From positions 434,001 to 498,000 of the forward strand of contig NZ_SJSA01000001.1 of NCBI RefSeq assembly GCF_004766125.1: a stretch of 64,000 nt of DNA, read 5' to 3'. How positions within the stretch are numbered: position 1 is the first letter of the stretch; each line of letters opens with the position of its first letter. This DNA comes from Duncaniella freteri (lineage in GTDB: Bacteria; Bacteroidota; Bacteroidia; Bacteroidales; Muribaculaceae). This document shows positions 52,845 through 62,298 of the stretch, one piece after another. The notes beneath the pieces are model-generated. The model was not told the DNA's origin. It did no database searches and worked only from the letters and a program-made list of their open reading frames with translations. The position numbers and the translations under genes were made by a program.

Positions 52845-53708
52845 GTTTAGCTTTGGGCTGCGGAGCACGGCGCACCGCTTGAGACTGTGGGGCGGAGGTG
52901 TGTAACGGCATACTGTGAACTGACCTCGCATCTGTGAGAAGAGATAGTATGCCGAAACGGAAATGACGAGCGTGGATGACGGAACGGATATGACGATCTC
53001 TTTCAGGACAGATGTGCGGCTGACCGGCGATATGGTTTCCGGAGATGGACGGAGTGTCGCAATAGCTTGCGGAATTGCCGGCGGCTTACGCCGGCGCGGT
53101 CTCCTTGTGTGTTGGCGCGGGTGGTTCACATCAGATATGACAGATGCTTCCGTAACCGAGGAAGAGGGTGACGGAAGCGGTGGCGGGACTTTGCCGGACG
53201 AGGCATGGATGATGACGAAACCCGAGGGTGTGAGAGTGGGAAGTACGGCTGCGAGAAGACGCTCCCATCGCCTGGTGTTGCTGCACCATGGGGAGTATTT
53301 ACTGTAACGCTCGACATTAAGAAGCAGCGTGCAGTAAGGTGACCGACCACGAATGAAGTCGGGATGGGAATGCGTGATAAGGTATATGTTGCCAGGGAGC
53401 TGCCTACGCGGATGATCGCGCAAGTCGCTGACAGGGATGATGAGAACTCCTTCTGCCCGAGAAAGGTTGCTGAGCCTGTACTCCTGATATTTCATGAGCA
53501 ACGGAGCGGAATCGAATCCCGGAGGATCGAGAACAAACACAGGGGATGAGGAACCAGTGGCACGCTGCCGCTCCAAGGGGGATATGACGGAGATCTCGAC
53601 AGGGGTCAAAGGCCTTCCGAGATAACGCGCGAAATGAATGTGCCACGGAGTCCCGGGTGGTCGGAGCATTCGCTGAGGCTGTAGGATGCGGTGGGTAAGC
53701 TTCGTCAT
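52824..53708 (-). CDS. Hypothetical protein, 294 aa
   Basis: I do not recognise the family. The N-terminal half looks like coherent protein (GVLIIPVSDLRDHP, NIYLITHSHPDFIRG, SPYCTLLLNVERYSKYSPWC). The C-terminal third is Pro/Arg/Ser-rich (NHPRQHTRRPRRRKPPAIPQ) and includes a short hydrophobic stretch near residue 255, so the end may be translated or may be decayed. A TATCTTTG box lies just before ATG 53708. The last bases overlap the third unit of the repeat cluster. Confidence is limited. Confidence 0.5.
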   Translation of the reverse strand: MTKLTHRILQPQRMLRPPGTPWHIHFARYLGRPLTPVEISVISPLERQRATGSSSPVFVLDPPGFDSAPLLMKYQEYRLSNLSRAEGVLIIPVSDLRDHPRRQLPGNIYLITHSHPDFIRGRSPYCTLLLNVERYSKYSPWCSNTRRWERLLAAVLPTLTPSGFVIIHASSGKVPPPLPSPSSSVTEASVISDVNHPRQHTRRPRRRKPPAIPQAIATLRPSPETISPVSRTSVLKEIVISVPSSTLVISVSAYYLFSQMRGQFTVCRYTPPPHSLKRCAVLRSPKLNRPARAN

Positions 53709-53717
53709 ATCAACGGA

Positions 53718-53725
53718 CAAAGATA
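53718..53725 (-). promoter_or_regulatory. -7 box before the 294-aa hypothetical gene
   Basis: Minus-strand TATCTTTG matches TAnnTTTG and ends nine bases before ATG 53708, so the leader would be five bases or fewer. No clear -33 box. Confidence 0.5.
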
Positions 53726-53757
53726 CGCGCTACGGACTCCCGGAAAGTGCGATAATG

Positions 53758-54765
53758 TCAGAGAGAGGAAAGGGGGACTTTAGAGAAACGAATAATGGTC
53801 CCGAGCATCGGGAATCTGAATGTGAGAAGTGCGTAATTACCATCAAGCACGGCACTTAAGTCACCTGTGATACGCAGGAAGGAGGAGTCAACCCATTCCA
53901 TATCGTAATGACCGTCAAAAATGACAGGACGCAGTAGCCCTTTCAGCATCATAGGCTTCCATCTGTCACCACAGACCTGCGCCCCGGACACATAAACAAT
54001 GTCGTAGACCAGAGGAGAATCCGCATTTCTTCTTACCACTGCCAAGGTGTATTTCCCGCCCAGACGTGCATAGTCAGGATCGTTATCGCGGTCAAAATAG
54101 GTCCAGAACCCTTCGACGAGATCATTGGACTTACGGAACCGTTCCTTAAGGCTCTCCATAGTGAACTCCGACGCAAGCACGTCGCCCGGAGGACGGCTCA
54201 CCTCAGCCGAAAACACCGGCACGGACAGGCTGCCCACACTCCAAACGGATGCGTCAAGTGGAACAAACCCATCAGGGACAGGCAACGATAACAGGTGCAG
54301 GCACCTGTGCCCTCCGCCACTGACTGACAAAATCCCGGATGACAAAGAGAGTGACAAGGAGTTGTATCCGCGAGGGGCAGTGTTGAATCCGCCGACCTCC
54401 TGTTCAGCCACAATGACATCGTTATGCCGGACCTCCACAACCGCTATACGGCGGTCGAGGAGGTCGCCGAAGTCGGTATTGCCGAAACGGAGAGACACTT
54501 TGAGGGTATCGCCAGGGGAGGAAAGGGAGACACCCCACCATGAGGAGGACATACCGGTGTGCTCCCTGACATCAGCCAACGAAGCCCTCACCTCCACCAT
54601 CAATGAGGAGAGGGACTGCCCCTGGTCAAGAAGATGCAGAGACAACTCGCCATTGTCCACTATCCCCGGAACATCACAGTAATGGAAACGACGGCAATCG
54701 TCCACGGCATAAAGTGACACCGCACCTGCCGACAGGACCATGATAATTATAAAAAGACGGAGCAT
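53758..54765 (-). CDS. Exported hypothetical protein, 335 aa
   Basis: A signal peptide (residues 1-20, ending SLYA) precedes a beta-rich body with many short strands (LSSLMVEVRASLADVRE, WWGVSLSSPGDTLKVSLRFG, RRIAVVEVRHNDVIV), consistent with a carbohydrate-binding or adhesin-like sandwich. I could not assign a family. It follows the PurF-like gene by 45 bases on the same strand, which makes it the third gene of that operon. Confidence 0.7.
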   Translation of the reverse strand: MLRLFIIIMVLSAGAVSLYAVDDCRRFHYCDVPGIVDNGELSLHLLDQGQSLSSLMVEVRASLADVREHTGMSSSWWGVSLSSPGDTLKVSLRFGNTDFGDLLDRRIAVVEVRHNDVIVAEQEVGGFNTAPRGYNSLSLSLSSGILSVSGGGHRCLHLLSLPVPDGFVPLDASVWSVGSLSVPVFSAEVSRPPGDVLASEFTMESLKERFRKSNDLVEGFWTYFDRDNDPDYARLGGKYTLAVVRRNADSPLVYDIVYVSGAQVCGDRWKPMMLKGLLRPVIFDGHYDMEWVDSSFLRITGDLSAVLDGNYALLTFRFPMLGTIIRFSKVPLSSL

Positions 54766-54810
54766 AGAGGATAGAGTATCAATAGAGAGGAGGAGAGGAG
54801 GAAAATGTGG

Positions 54811-56700
54811 CTAACGCTTGTCGGTGTTGCCTTCGTAATAGTTGATGAAAGCGCGGTTGACAAGGCGCGTGCCTCCGGGAGTGGGGTAATCACCGGAGAA
54901 ATACCAGTCGCCCGGATGACCGGGAATAGCCTCATGCAGCCCTTCGACCGTCTGGTAGATAATGTCGACATCGGCATTTATGGAGCCGTCGGCTGTGAGC
55001 ATCTCAACCATCTTATGCGAAATCTCGTCCTGAGTGAAGGGGGCATACACAGCTTTCACGCAATTGACAAGCTCAGAGTCAGGCTTAGACTCCTGCTCAA
55101 TGCAGTGACGGTAGGTATCGTCGAGGATATGCTCCATGCCACGCTCCCTGAGCAGCTGTACCGCTGCCCGGAATGCGATGAACTCGCCCATCCGCGACAT
55201 GTCGATGCCATAGTAATCGGGGTAACGCACCTGAGGGGAGGAGGACACCACGACAATCTTAGCGGGATGCAGGCGGTCGAGCATACGGAGGATGGACTGC
55301 TTAAGGGTGGTGCCACGCACAATGCTGTCGTCAATGACCACAAGATTATCCACGCCATTCTCGACAATGCCGTAGGTGACATCGTAGACGTGAGCCGCAA
55401 GATCGTTGCGCGACTCGCCTTCGGCAATGAATGTGCGGAGCTTTATATCCTTTATGGCGACCTTCTCGACCCTCAGGTTCTGACTCATTATCTCCTTAAG
55501 CCGTTGCTCATTGAGGGTGCCTGCCATCTGAGCATTGAGTATCTGTGTGGTCTTGATACGGCCGAGCTCCTTTTCAAAGCCTGACACCATGCCTATGAAA
55601 GCCACCTCGGCTGTGTTAGGGATGAATGAGAAAACGGTGTGGGATATGTCATCTCCGATGCTCTTCATAATTGCAGGGACCAGGTTGCTACCGAGCTTCT
55701 TGCGTTCGCGGTATATGTCGGCATCGCTTCCGCGCGAGAAATATATGCGCTCGAAGGAGCACCGCTCATTGGTGTCCTCGCCCAGTATGTTCCGGATGCT
55801 TACATTGCCAGCCTTGTCGACTATAAGCGCGCTGCCAGGAGCAAGCTCACAGACCTGACGTCGCGCGACGTTGAGGACGGTCTGAATCACCGGCCGCTCG
55901 GAAGCGAGCACTACAATCTCATCATCGCAGTAGTAGAACGCCGGACGTATGCCATGACGGTCCCTGAGGGCAAACATATCGCCTGAGCCTGTGGCACCGC
56001 ATATGACGAAACCGCCGTCCCACTTCACGGCTGTGGATGAAAGTATCCTCGACATGTCGATATTGTCCTCAATAGCGTCAGTGAGGACTGTGCCGGAAAG
56101 GGTGTCGCGGTACTGCCTGTAGATACGGTGGTTCTCCTTGTCGAGGGCGTCGCCAAGCTGCTCAAGCAGGATGACTGTGTCGCTGTAGATGCGGGGATGC
56201 TGACCGTTGCCGACCACCTCGTTGAAAATGGAGTCGACATTGGTCATATTGAAGTTGCCACACATGAGGAGGTTGCGTGAACGCCAGTTGTTGCGACGCA
56301 GGAACGGATGGCAATATGATATGCCGCTCTTCCCTGTGGTGGAATATCTGAGATGCCCCATATATATGTCGCCAATGAACGGAGCATCCATATCCACTTC
56401 GTCGGGGGTGTGGGAATTGACATCGTAATGGGCAATCTTATCCCTCACGGTGTCGAATATCTCCTGGATGGCGTCCTTGCCGAGAGCACGCTCACGGAAT
56501 ACGTATTCGGTGCCGGGGAGGGAATGTCTCTTCACGACCCCTATGCCTGCGCCTTCCTGACCGCGGTTGTGCTGCTTCTCCATGAGGAGATAGAGTCTGT
56601 TAAGACCATAGGCATATGTGCCGTACTTTTCTTTATAGTATTCAAGCGGTTTGAGCAGGCGAATCATAGCCACGCCACACTCGTGTCTGAGTATCTCCAT
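54811..56700 (-). CDS. Long amidophosphoribosyltransferase-like protein
   Basis: A 629-residue relative of PurF, longer than the usual 470-505. The Ntn nucleophile is Cys8 in RHECGVAMIRLL, with QHNRGQEGAGIG near 43-54 and GHLRYSTTGKSG near 114. The phosphoribosyl site is NLVVIDDSIVRGTT near 450-463. Extra length comes from insertions in the glutaminase half and a C-terminal tail of about 100 residues. In Bacteroidota this long form is found beside a canonical PurF, so it may be a paralog of uncertain role. It follows the DUF1846 gene by 31 bases. Confidence 0.85.
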   Translation of the reverse strand: MEILRHECGVAMIRLLKPLEYYKEKYGTYAYGLNRLYLLMEKQHNRGQEGAGIGVVKRHSLPGTEYVFRERALGKDAIQEIFDTVRDKIAHYDVNSHTPDEVDMDAPFIGDIYMGHLRYSTTGKSGISYCHPFLRRNNWRSRNLLMCGNFNMTNVDSIFNEVVGNGQHPRIYSDTVILLEQLGDALDKENHRIYRQYRDTLSGTVLTDAIEDNIDMSRILSSTAVKWDGGFVICGATGSGDMFALRDRHGIRPAFYYCDDEIVVLASERPVIQTVLNVARRQVCELAPGSALIVDKAGNVSIRNILGEDTNERCSFERIYFSRGSDADIYRERKKLGSNLVPAIMKSIGDDISHTVFSFIPNTAEVAFIGMVSGFEKELGRIKTTQILNAQMAGTLNEQRLKEIMSQNLRVEKVAIKDIKLRTFIAEGESRNDLAAHVYDVTYGIVENGVDNLVVIDDSIVRGTTLKQSILRMLDRLHPAKIVVVSSSPQVRYPDYYGIDMSRMGEFIAFRAAVQLLRERGMEHILDDTYRHCIEQESKPDSELVNCVKAVYAPFTQDEISHKMVEMLTADGSINADVDIIYQTVEGLHEAIPGHPGDWYFSGDYPTPGGTRLVNRAFINYYEGNTDKR

Positions 56701-56731
56701 AGGTAATCTTCTGAGTTGTTTTCTTATCAGG

Positions 56732-58195
56732 CTACACTTTGCGCACGGGGTCGCATGTCAGCCCTACGCCGAGTTTCTTGAAAATCTTGTGGTCCACCTC
56801 CCCGAGCATTACAGTGGAATGGACCTGACATCCATAGAGCTGCGGCAGGCATTCCAGGGCATGCAGGCAGTCGTCGTTGGTGGTGCTGAGCACTGAGAGA
56901 GCAACAAGGACCTCGTCGGTGTGAAGTCGGGGATTTATAGAGCGCAGATGGCATATCTTGGTGTGCTGTATAGGCTCTATCATCTCCTGAGGTATGAGTT
57001 TTACGCTGTGGTCGATACCAGCGAGATGCTTTATGGCATTGAGGATGAGTGCCGCGCTCGGGCCGAGAAGTGTGCTTGACTCGGCTGTGATGATGGTGCC
57101 GTCGGCAAGCTCGATAGCCGAACAGGGAACGCCACTCCTCTCCGCCCTGTCGCGTGCCGCCTTAACAGGCCTTCGGTAAGAGAGGTCGATCTTAGCTTGC
57201 TTGAGAAGAAGAGCTATCTTATTGACCTCATTGTCGTTGCAATCGCCGCAAGCCATGCGGTTGAGGGCGTAGAAATAACGGCGTATTATCTCGTCTCTGG
57301 AGGCTTCGCAGCATGCCTCATCGTCGGAGATACAGAAGCCTACCATGTTGACGCCCATGTCGGTTGGGGACTTGTAGGGGCTCTCGCCATATATTCCTTC
57401 AAAGAGGGCGTTGAGCACCGGGAAAATCTCAATGTCGCGGTTGTAGTTGATGGCTGTCTTTCCGTATGCCTCAAGGTGGAAGGGATCGATCATGTTGACG
57501 TCATTGAGATCGGCGGTAGCCGCCTCATATGCGATGTTGACCGGATGCTTAAGAGGGAGGCTCCATACAGGGAATGTCTCGAACTTGGCATATCCCGCCT
57601 CGATGCCCCGCTTGTGCTCGTTGTAGAGCTGGCTGAGGCATACCGCCATCTTGCCGCTTCCTGGCCCCGGGGCTGTCACTATGACGAGCGGACGAGAGGT
57701 AACCACATAATCGTTCTTCCCGAAGCCTTCATCGGAGTCGATGAGATCGACATTGGTGGGGTATCCGTCAATGATGTAGTGAACGTAGGTGGTGATGCCG
57801 ATCCGGGCAAGCTTCTGGCGGAAAGCGTCGGCACTGCTCTGCCCATTATAATGGGTAACGACAACCGAGCCGACCATAAAACCGCGGCTCTGGAACTCTT
57901 TACGCAGGCGAATGACATCCTCGTCGTAGGTGATGCCGAGGTCGTTGCGAATCTTGTTCTTTTCGATGTCGAATGCAGAGATGACTATCACTATCTCAGC
58001 CTTGTCGGCGAGCTGTGAGAGCATTCTTAACTTGCTGTCGGGCTGGAATCCAGGGAGCACGCGGCTTGCGTGATAGTCGTCAAAAAGTTTTCCACCAAGT
58101 TCCAGATAAAGCTTGTTGCCGAACTGCGCTATGCGTTCCTTGATATGCTCAGACTGTATTCTGAGATATTTCTCATTGTCGAATCCGTATTTCAT
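56732..58195 (-). CDS. DUF1846 (UPF0371) protein
   Basis: A 487-residue soluble protein: MKYGFDNEKYLRIQSEHIKE starts it, with YLELGGKLFDDYHASRVLPG and APGPGSGKMAVCLSQLYNE near 195 as landmarks. The latter resembles a P-loop, and the family is thought to bind ATP. No function is established. It lies at the head of the operon with the PurF-like enzyme and an exported hypothetical; a consensus -7 box lies at 58205-58212, only nine bases upstream. Confidence 0.9.
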   Translation of the reverse strand: MKYGFDNEKYLRIQSEHIKERIAQFGNKLYLELGGKLFDDYHASRVLPGFQPDSKLRMLSQLADKAEIVIVISAFDIEKNKIRNDLGITYDEDVIRLRKEFQSRGFMVGSVVVTHYNGQSSADAFRQKLARIGITTYVHYIIDGYPTNVDLIDSDEGFGKNDYVVTSRPLVIVTAPGPGSGKMAVCLSQLYNEHKRGIEAGYAKFETFPVWSLPLKHPVNIAYEAATADLNDVNMIDPFHLEAYGKTAINYNRDIEIFPVLNALFEGIYGESPYKSPTDMGVNMVGFCISDDEACCEASRDEIIRRYFYALNRMACGDCNDNEVNKIALLLKQAKIDLSYRRPVKAARDRAERSGVPCSAIELADGTIITAESSTLLGPSAALILNAIKHLAGIDHSVKLIPQEMIEPIQHTKICHLRSINPRLHTDEVLVALSVLSTTNDDCLHALECLPQLYGCQVHSTVMLGEVDHKIFKKLGVGLTCDPVRKV

Positions 58196-58204
58196 AACGG
58201 GTTA

Positions 58205-58212
58205 CAAAGTTA
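58205..58212 (-). promoter_or_regulatory. -7 box of the DUF1846 operon
   Basis: Minus-strand TAACTTTG matches TAnnTTTG. It ends nine bases before ATG 58195, so the leader would be very short. Confidence 0.65.
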
Positions 58213-58289
58213 ATAATTTTTACAAGGGAAATCACAATGCGGAGGAATATTTTTTTCGGAAAAATTCGTGATAATAGAACGCCAAGCCC

Positions 58290-58297
58290 TAAATTTG
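58290..58297 (+). promoter_or_regulatory. -7 box of the antiporter gene
   Basis: TAAATTTG matches TAnnTTTG, with a TTTG-like TTCG about 21 bases upstream. ATG 58338 is 40 bases away. Confidence 0.65.
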
Positions 58298-58337
58298 CAT
58301 AAAAATTACGTATCCACCCCTAACCTAATATAACCAT

Positions 58338-59843
58338 ATGGAATATCTGTCGTCGGAGAGTGTAATGCTCGTAGGCTCGATACTGCTGATAGCAGGTGTG
58401 CTGATAGGAAAATCAAGCTACCGGATAGGTCTGCCCATCCTTCTCATCTTCCTGCTTGTGGGGATGGGATTCGGGACAGACGGAGCGGGCATACAGTTCA
58501 GCGACATGCACACAGCACAGAGCATAGGCATGGTGGCACTCTGCATCATACTGTTCTCGGGAGGCATGGGCACAAAAATCTCTGCCATACGTCCGGTGAT
58601 AATGCCGGGGATAGCACTCTCCACAGCGGGTGTGCTCATGACCGCTTTCATAACCGGAGGGTTCATATGGCTGCTGTCGGGGATGGAGTGGACGAATATA
58701 CATTTCGCATTCCTACCGTCGCTGCTGCTTGCGGCAACGATGTCGTCGACCGACTCGGCATCGGTGTTCGGGATACTCGGCTCGCAGAAGGTGGCTATGC
58801 GCAACAATCTGCGCCCTCTGCTGGAACTGGAGAGCGGCTCGAATGACCCTATGGCCTATATGCTCACCATAATCCTCATAGAGACCATAACAATGGGGAG
58901 CGAACTGTCGGGGTGGAGCGTGATATGGCAGCTGTCGCTTCAGTTCGGAATAGGTGGACTGATGGGTGTGGCTATGGGTAAAACAACATCTCGGCTGATA
59001 GCCTTCTACCGCACCTGGGGGAATGCCAAGGGTGCAGGCGAGGACCCGTCACAGGCCACTGCGATGATATCCATAATGATACTCGGGGCTGTGTTCCTGA
59101 CATTCTCCGCGACAACAGCCCTTGCTGGGAACGGATATCTGGCTGTGTACATATGCGGCATACTCCTGGGCAACGAGCGTCTGCCCAACCATCGCGGTAT
59201 ATCGAAATTCATGGACGGCATGACCTGGCTCATGCAGATAGTGGTGTTCCTGATGCTCGGGCTTCTTGTGAACCCCCATGAGATGCTTGACGTGGCAGCC
59301 GTGTCGCTGCTCATAGGTGTATTCATGATAGCGATAGGCAGACCGCTGAGCGTGTTCCTGTCACTCGCGCCTTTCCGCGGCATCACACTGCGCTCCAAAC
59401 TGTGGGTGTCGTGGGTGGGTCTGCGCGGTGCGGTGCCAATAATCTTCGCCACCTATCCAGTGGTGGAGAATGTGCAGGGGGCGGGAGAGATATTCAACAT
59501 AGTGTTCTTCGTGACACTGCTGTCGCTGCTCATACAGGGGACAAGTGTGATAAGCTCCGCCCGCAAGCTCGACCTTATCGACACTGACGCGGCTCCAGAG
59601 GAGGATTTCGGCGTAGAGCTTGCCGACGAGCTGCCGACATCGCTCCACACAATAGAGCTATCGGAGAGGGAGCTGACAAAAGGGAACACTCTGAGAGAGA
59701 TGTCGCTCCCAAAGGGCTCCCTTGTGATGATGGTGAAACGCGGCGGACGCTATATGGTGCCAAACGGCACTCTGAAACTTGTGCCGGGTGACAGGCTGCT
59801 GGTGATACAGGAGGATGTCACTCCCGATAGTAGACACGCTTGA
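58338..59843 (+). CDS. K+/H+ antiporter, NhaP2/CPA1 type
   Basis: A 501-residue cation/proton antiporter. Twelve or more membrane segments in residues 1-400, with the CPA1 ion site TMSSTDSASVFG near 137-148 and LELESGSNDPMAYML near 163-177, then WVGLRGAVPIIFATYP near 359. A C-terminal TrkA_C-like domain (SLPKGSLVMMVKRGGRYMVP) is cytosolic and could bind a nucleotide. Its last 26 bases overlap the end of murF-alr, which converges. Confidence 0.9.
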   Translation: MEYLSSESVMLVGSILLIAGVLIGKSSYRIGLPILLIFLLVGMGFGTDGAGIQFSDMHTAQSIGMVALCIILFSGGMGTKISAIRPVIMPGIALSTAGVLMTAFITGGFIWLLSGMEWTNIHFAFLPSLLLAATMSSTDSASVFGILGSQKVAMRNNLRPLLELESGSNDPMAYMLTIILIETITMGSELSGWSVIWQLSLQFGIGGLMGVAMGKTTSRLIAFYRTWGNAKGAGEDPSQATAMISIMILGAVFLTFSATTALAGNGYLAVYICGILLGNERLPNHRGISKFMDGMTWLMQIVVFLMLGLLVNPHEMLDVAAVSLLIGVFMIAIGRPLSVFLSLAPFRGITLRSKLWVSWVGLRGAVPIIFATYPVVENVQGAGEIFNIVFFVTLLSLLIQGTSVISSARKLDLIDTDAAPEEDFGVELADELPTSLHTIELSERELTKGNTLREMSLPKGSLVMMVKRGGRYMVPNGTLKLVPGDRLLVIQEDVTPDSRHA

Positions 59844-62298
59844 CGCGCTGAGAGATCGATGTGAGGACCTCGTAGGGGATGGTGCCGAGGGTGTCGGCTA
59901 TGGCTTCAACAGGGACGCTGTCGCCGAATATCTCGACCCTGTCGCCGGGCTGGACTCCGGGGATTCCGGTGACATCGATCATACAGGAGTCCATACATAT
60001 GCTGCCGACTGTGGGACAGAGGACTCCGCGCACGCAGAAAGATGCGTTGCCGTAGCCGAGGTGACGGTTTATGCCGTCGGCATAGCCCACAGGGACTGTG
60101 GCTATCACGGAGTCGCGGCTGAGTATGCCTCGGCGGTTGTAGCCTATGGTGGTGCCTGCCTCCCAGTGTTTTACCGATATTACAGATGTGCTGAGTGAGG
60201 ATATGGGGCGTAGCTCGTCCTGGGAGCCGTCGTGCATGGTGCGTATGCCGTAGAGCCCTATGCCGAGACGCACCATGTCGCGCTGCTGCCCGGGGAAACG
60301 TGTGATGCCTGTGGAGTTGAGGATGTGGCTCAGTATCCTGCGCCCGGGGAATGCCGAACGGAGCATGACGCAGCAGCGTTCGAAATAGTCGAACTGACGG
60401 AGGGTGTATTCGTCCTCGGAGGGGTCGTCGGCGGCACAGAGATGAGAGAATATGCTTGAGGGTGACACACAGTCCTGACTGCGCAGGACTTCTATGACCT
60501 CGGGAAGAGTGTCGAGACGGAAACCGAGACGGTGCATGCCGGAATCAATCTTGATGTGGACCGGATAGTCCTTTATGCCCCGGCGGCGTGCCTCGGCGAT
60601 GAGGCTGCGGAGGAAGTCGACGGAGTAGATCTCCGGCTCCAGATGGCTGTCGAAGATGGCGTTGAGGTCGTCGACCGCGGGGTTGAGGACTATGATGGGC
60701 ATGGTGATGCCTGCCTGGCGCAGATCCACGCCTTCGTCGTGGACGGCTACTGCCAGATAGCTTGCGCCCTGGCTCTGGAGGGTCTTTGCGAGTTCGTGGG
60801 AGCCGGCACCGTAGCCTGATGCCTTGATCATGCATACCATGCCGGTGTCGGGCCTGACGCGGGAACGGAAAAAGTTGAAGTTGTCGACAACGGCGTCGAG
60901 GTTTATCTCAAGGACGGTGCCGTTGCGGCGTTTCTCAAGGAGGCGTGCGACGTTGCCGAGAGGTTCGTCCTGAGAGCCTTTGATGAGTATGAGCTCGGAT
61001 CGGAAATCGTCGGGGGTGACGCTGCCGAGAAATTCCTCAACAGAGGGATAGGTAACAGAACCTGCCGGAAGGGATGATGAACGGGAATTGATCTCCGGAC
61101 CTATGCCTATGATGCGGTCGATGTGCCTGAGACGCAGCATGGCGGCGGCGCGGGCGTACACGTCGGCAGCGGGCAGCCCCTCCGTGTCGATATCCCCGAG
61201 GATGACTGTGAGGGTGTGATCGGGGGTGACACGACGCGACATGAAGTCGAGAGAGAGGGAGAGGGATGCGATGCCGGAGGAGAAGGTGTCGTGAATCATC
61301 TGGCAATCATTCACTCCGTCAGCAACATCGAGACGGGTGCGGACCGGACGCAATAAGGGCATACGGTCGGCTATGGTGGCGGGGTCGGTGCCGAGAAGGA
61401 GCATCACCGCCAATGAGGTGACGGCATTCTCTATATCCCTCTCGGATGTGAAAGGGATGGTGAACTGTCCGGACAATGCTCCTGGGACCCAATGATAGTC
61501 AATGGTGGATGAGCCGTCAGCCTTAGAAACCCTGACTATGCGCAGTGCGGCTCCTGGGGTGTCAAGGCGGGTCCACCCTACCCTATCGGGCCCTTGGGGG
61601 AGGGAGTCGGAGATAAGCCGGTTGTCGGCACAGTAGACGGCATAGCGGCACCGGCGCATAAGCGAAGCCTTCTCTCGGCATTTCTGTGCTATGTCGGAAA
61701 AGCCGTGGCTATGTGCCGCGCCGATGTTGGTGAAGATTCCTATCTCGGGGGATATGACTGACTCCAGACGGTCCATCTCACCGGGAAGGGATATACCTGC
61801 CTCAATGATTGCCATCTCCGTGCCGCTGTCGATGGCGCACAGGGACAGCGGGACACCTGTCTGGGAATTATAGCTGCGCGGTGACCTCACGACCCTGAGG
61901 TCAGGGGATATGAGGCGGTAGAGCCATTCCTTGACTGTGGTCTTGCCCCGGCTCCCGGTAATGGCGATGACACGCGCTCCGGACTTTGCACGATGGGAGG
62001 CTGCCAACTTCTGGAGGGCGTCGATGACAGAAGGGACTTTGAGGAAGTTGGCCTGAGGCATGGATGAGGCGTCGGCGGGAATGGTGTCGACCACAAAGTC
62101 GCGCACACCACCATGGGCATATAGGGAGGCGATGTAGTTGTTACCGTCGCCCGAGGGGGTGCGTAGGGCAAAGAAGAGTGTGCCGGACGGATCAAGGAGG
62201 GAACGGCTGTCGGTGAGGAGGGAGGTTATTCTATGGTCAGGAAATGCCGGTGAGCCGGCATTGATGATGCGGGCTATCTCGGAAATGCTATAATCCAT
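59818..62298 (-). CDS. MurF-alanine racemase fusion
   Basis: An 826-residue bifunctional enzyme. The MurF part (about 1-455) has P-loop ITGSRGKT (113-120) and adds D-Ala-D-Ala to UDP-MurNAc-tripeptide. The alanine racemase part (about 458-826) has the PLP lysine in MIKASGYGAGS near 490, GIGLYGIR near 680, IGYNRRGIL near 715 and SICMDSCMIDVTG near 760. The fusion lets one protein both make D-Ala and use it. It overlaps the GSCFA gene by 11 bases and converges on the antiporter. Confidence 0.93.
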   Translation of the reverse strand: MDYSISEIARIINAGSPAFPDHRITSLLTDSRSLLDPSGTLFFALRTPSGDGNNYIASLYAHGGVRDFVVDTIPADASSMPQANFLKVPSVIDALQKLAASHRAKSGARVIAITGSRGKTTVKEWLYRLISPDLRVVRSPRSYNSQTGVPLSLCAIDSGTEMAIIEAGISLPGEMDRLESVISPEIGIFTNIGAAHSHGFSDIAQKCREKASLMRRCRYAVYCADNRLISDSLPQGPDRVGWTRLDTPGAALRIVRVSKADGSSTIDYHWVPGALSGQFTIPFTSERDIENAVTSLAVMLLLGTDPATIADRMPLLRPVRTRLDVADGVNDCQMIHDTFSSGIASLSLSLDFMSRRVTPDHTLTVILGDIDTEGLPAADVYARAAAMLRLRHIDRIIGIGPEINSRSSSLPAGSVTYPSVEEFLGSVTPDDFRSELILIKGSQDEPLGNVARLLEKRRNGTVLEINLDAVVDNFNFFRSRVRPDTGMVCMIKASGYGAGSHELAKTLQSQGASYLAVAVHDEGVDLRQAGITMPIIVLNPAVDDLNAIFDSHLEPEIYSVDFLRSLIAEARRRGIKDYPVHIKIDSGMHRLGFRLDTLPEVIEVLRSQDCVSPSSIFSHLCAADDPSEDEYTLRQFDYFERCCVMLRSAFPGRRILSHILNSTGITRFPGQQRDMVRLGIGLYGIRTMHDGSQDELRPISSLSTSVISVKHWEAGTTIGYNRRGILSRDSVIATVPVGYADGINRHLGYGNASFCVRGVLCPTVGSICMDSCMIDVTGIPGVQPGDRVEIFGDSVPVEAIADTLGTIPYEVLTSISQRVKRVYYRE

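Noticed and set aside
52963..53307. Open frame of 114 codons on the plus strand in the hypothetical-gene region
   Set aside because: The opposite strand has a promoter box and a longer, better-ordered product; this frame has neither.
57197..58018. Open frame of 273 codons antisense to DUF1846
   Set aside because: Reads as a Val/Glu-rich shadow of the real gene.
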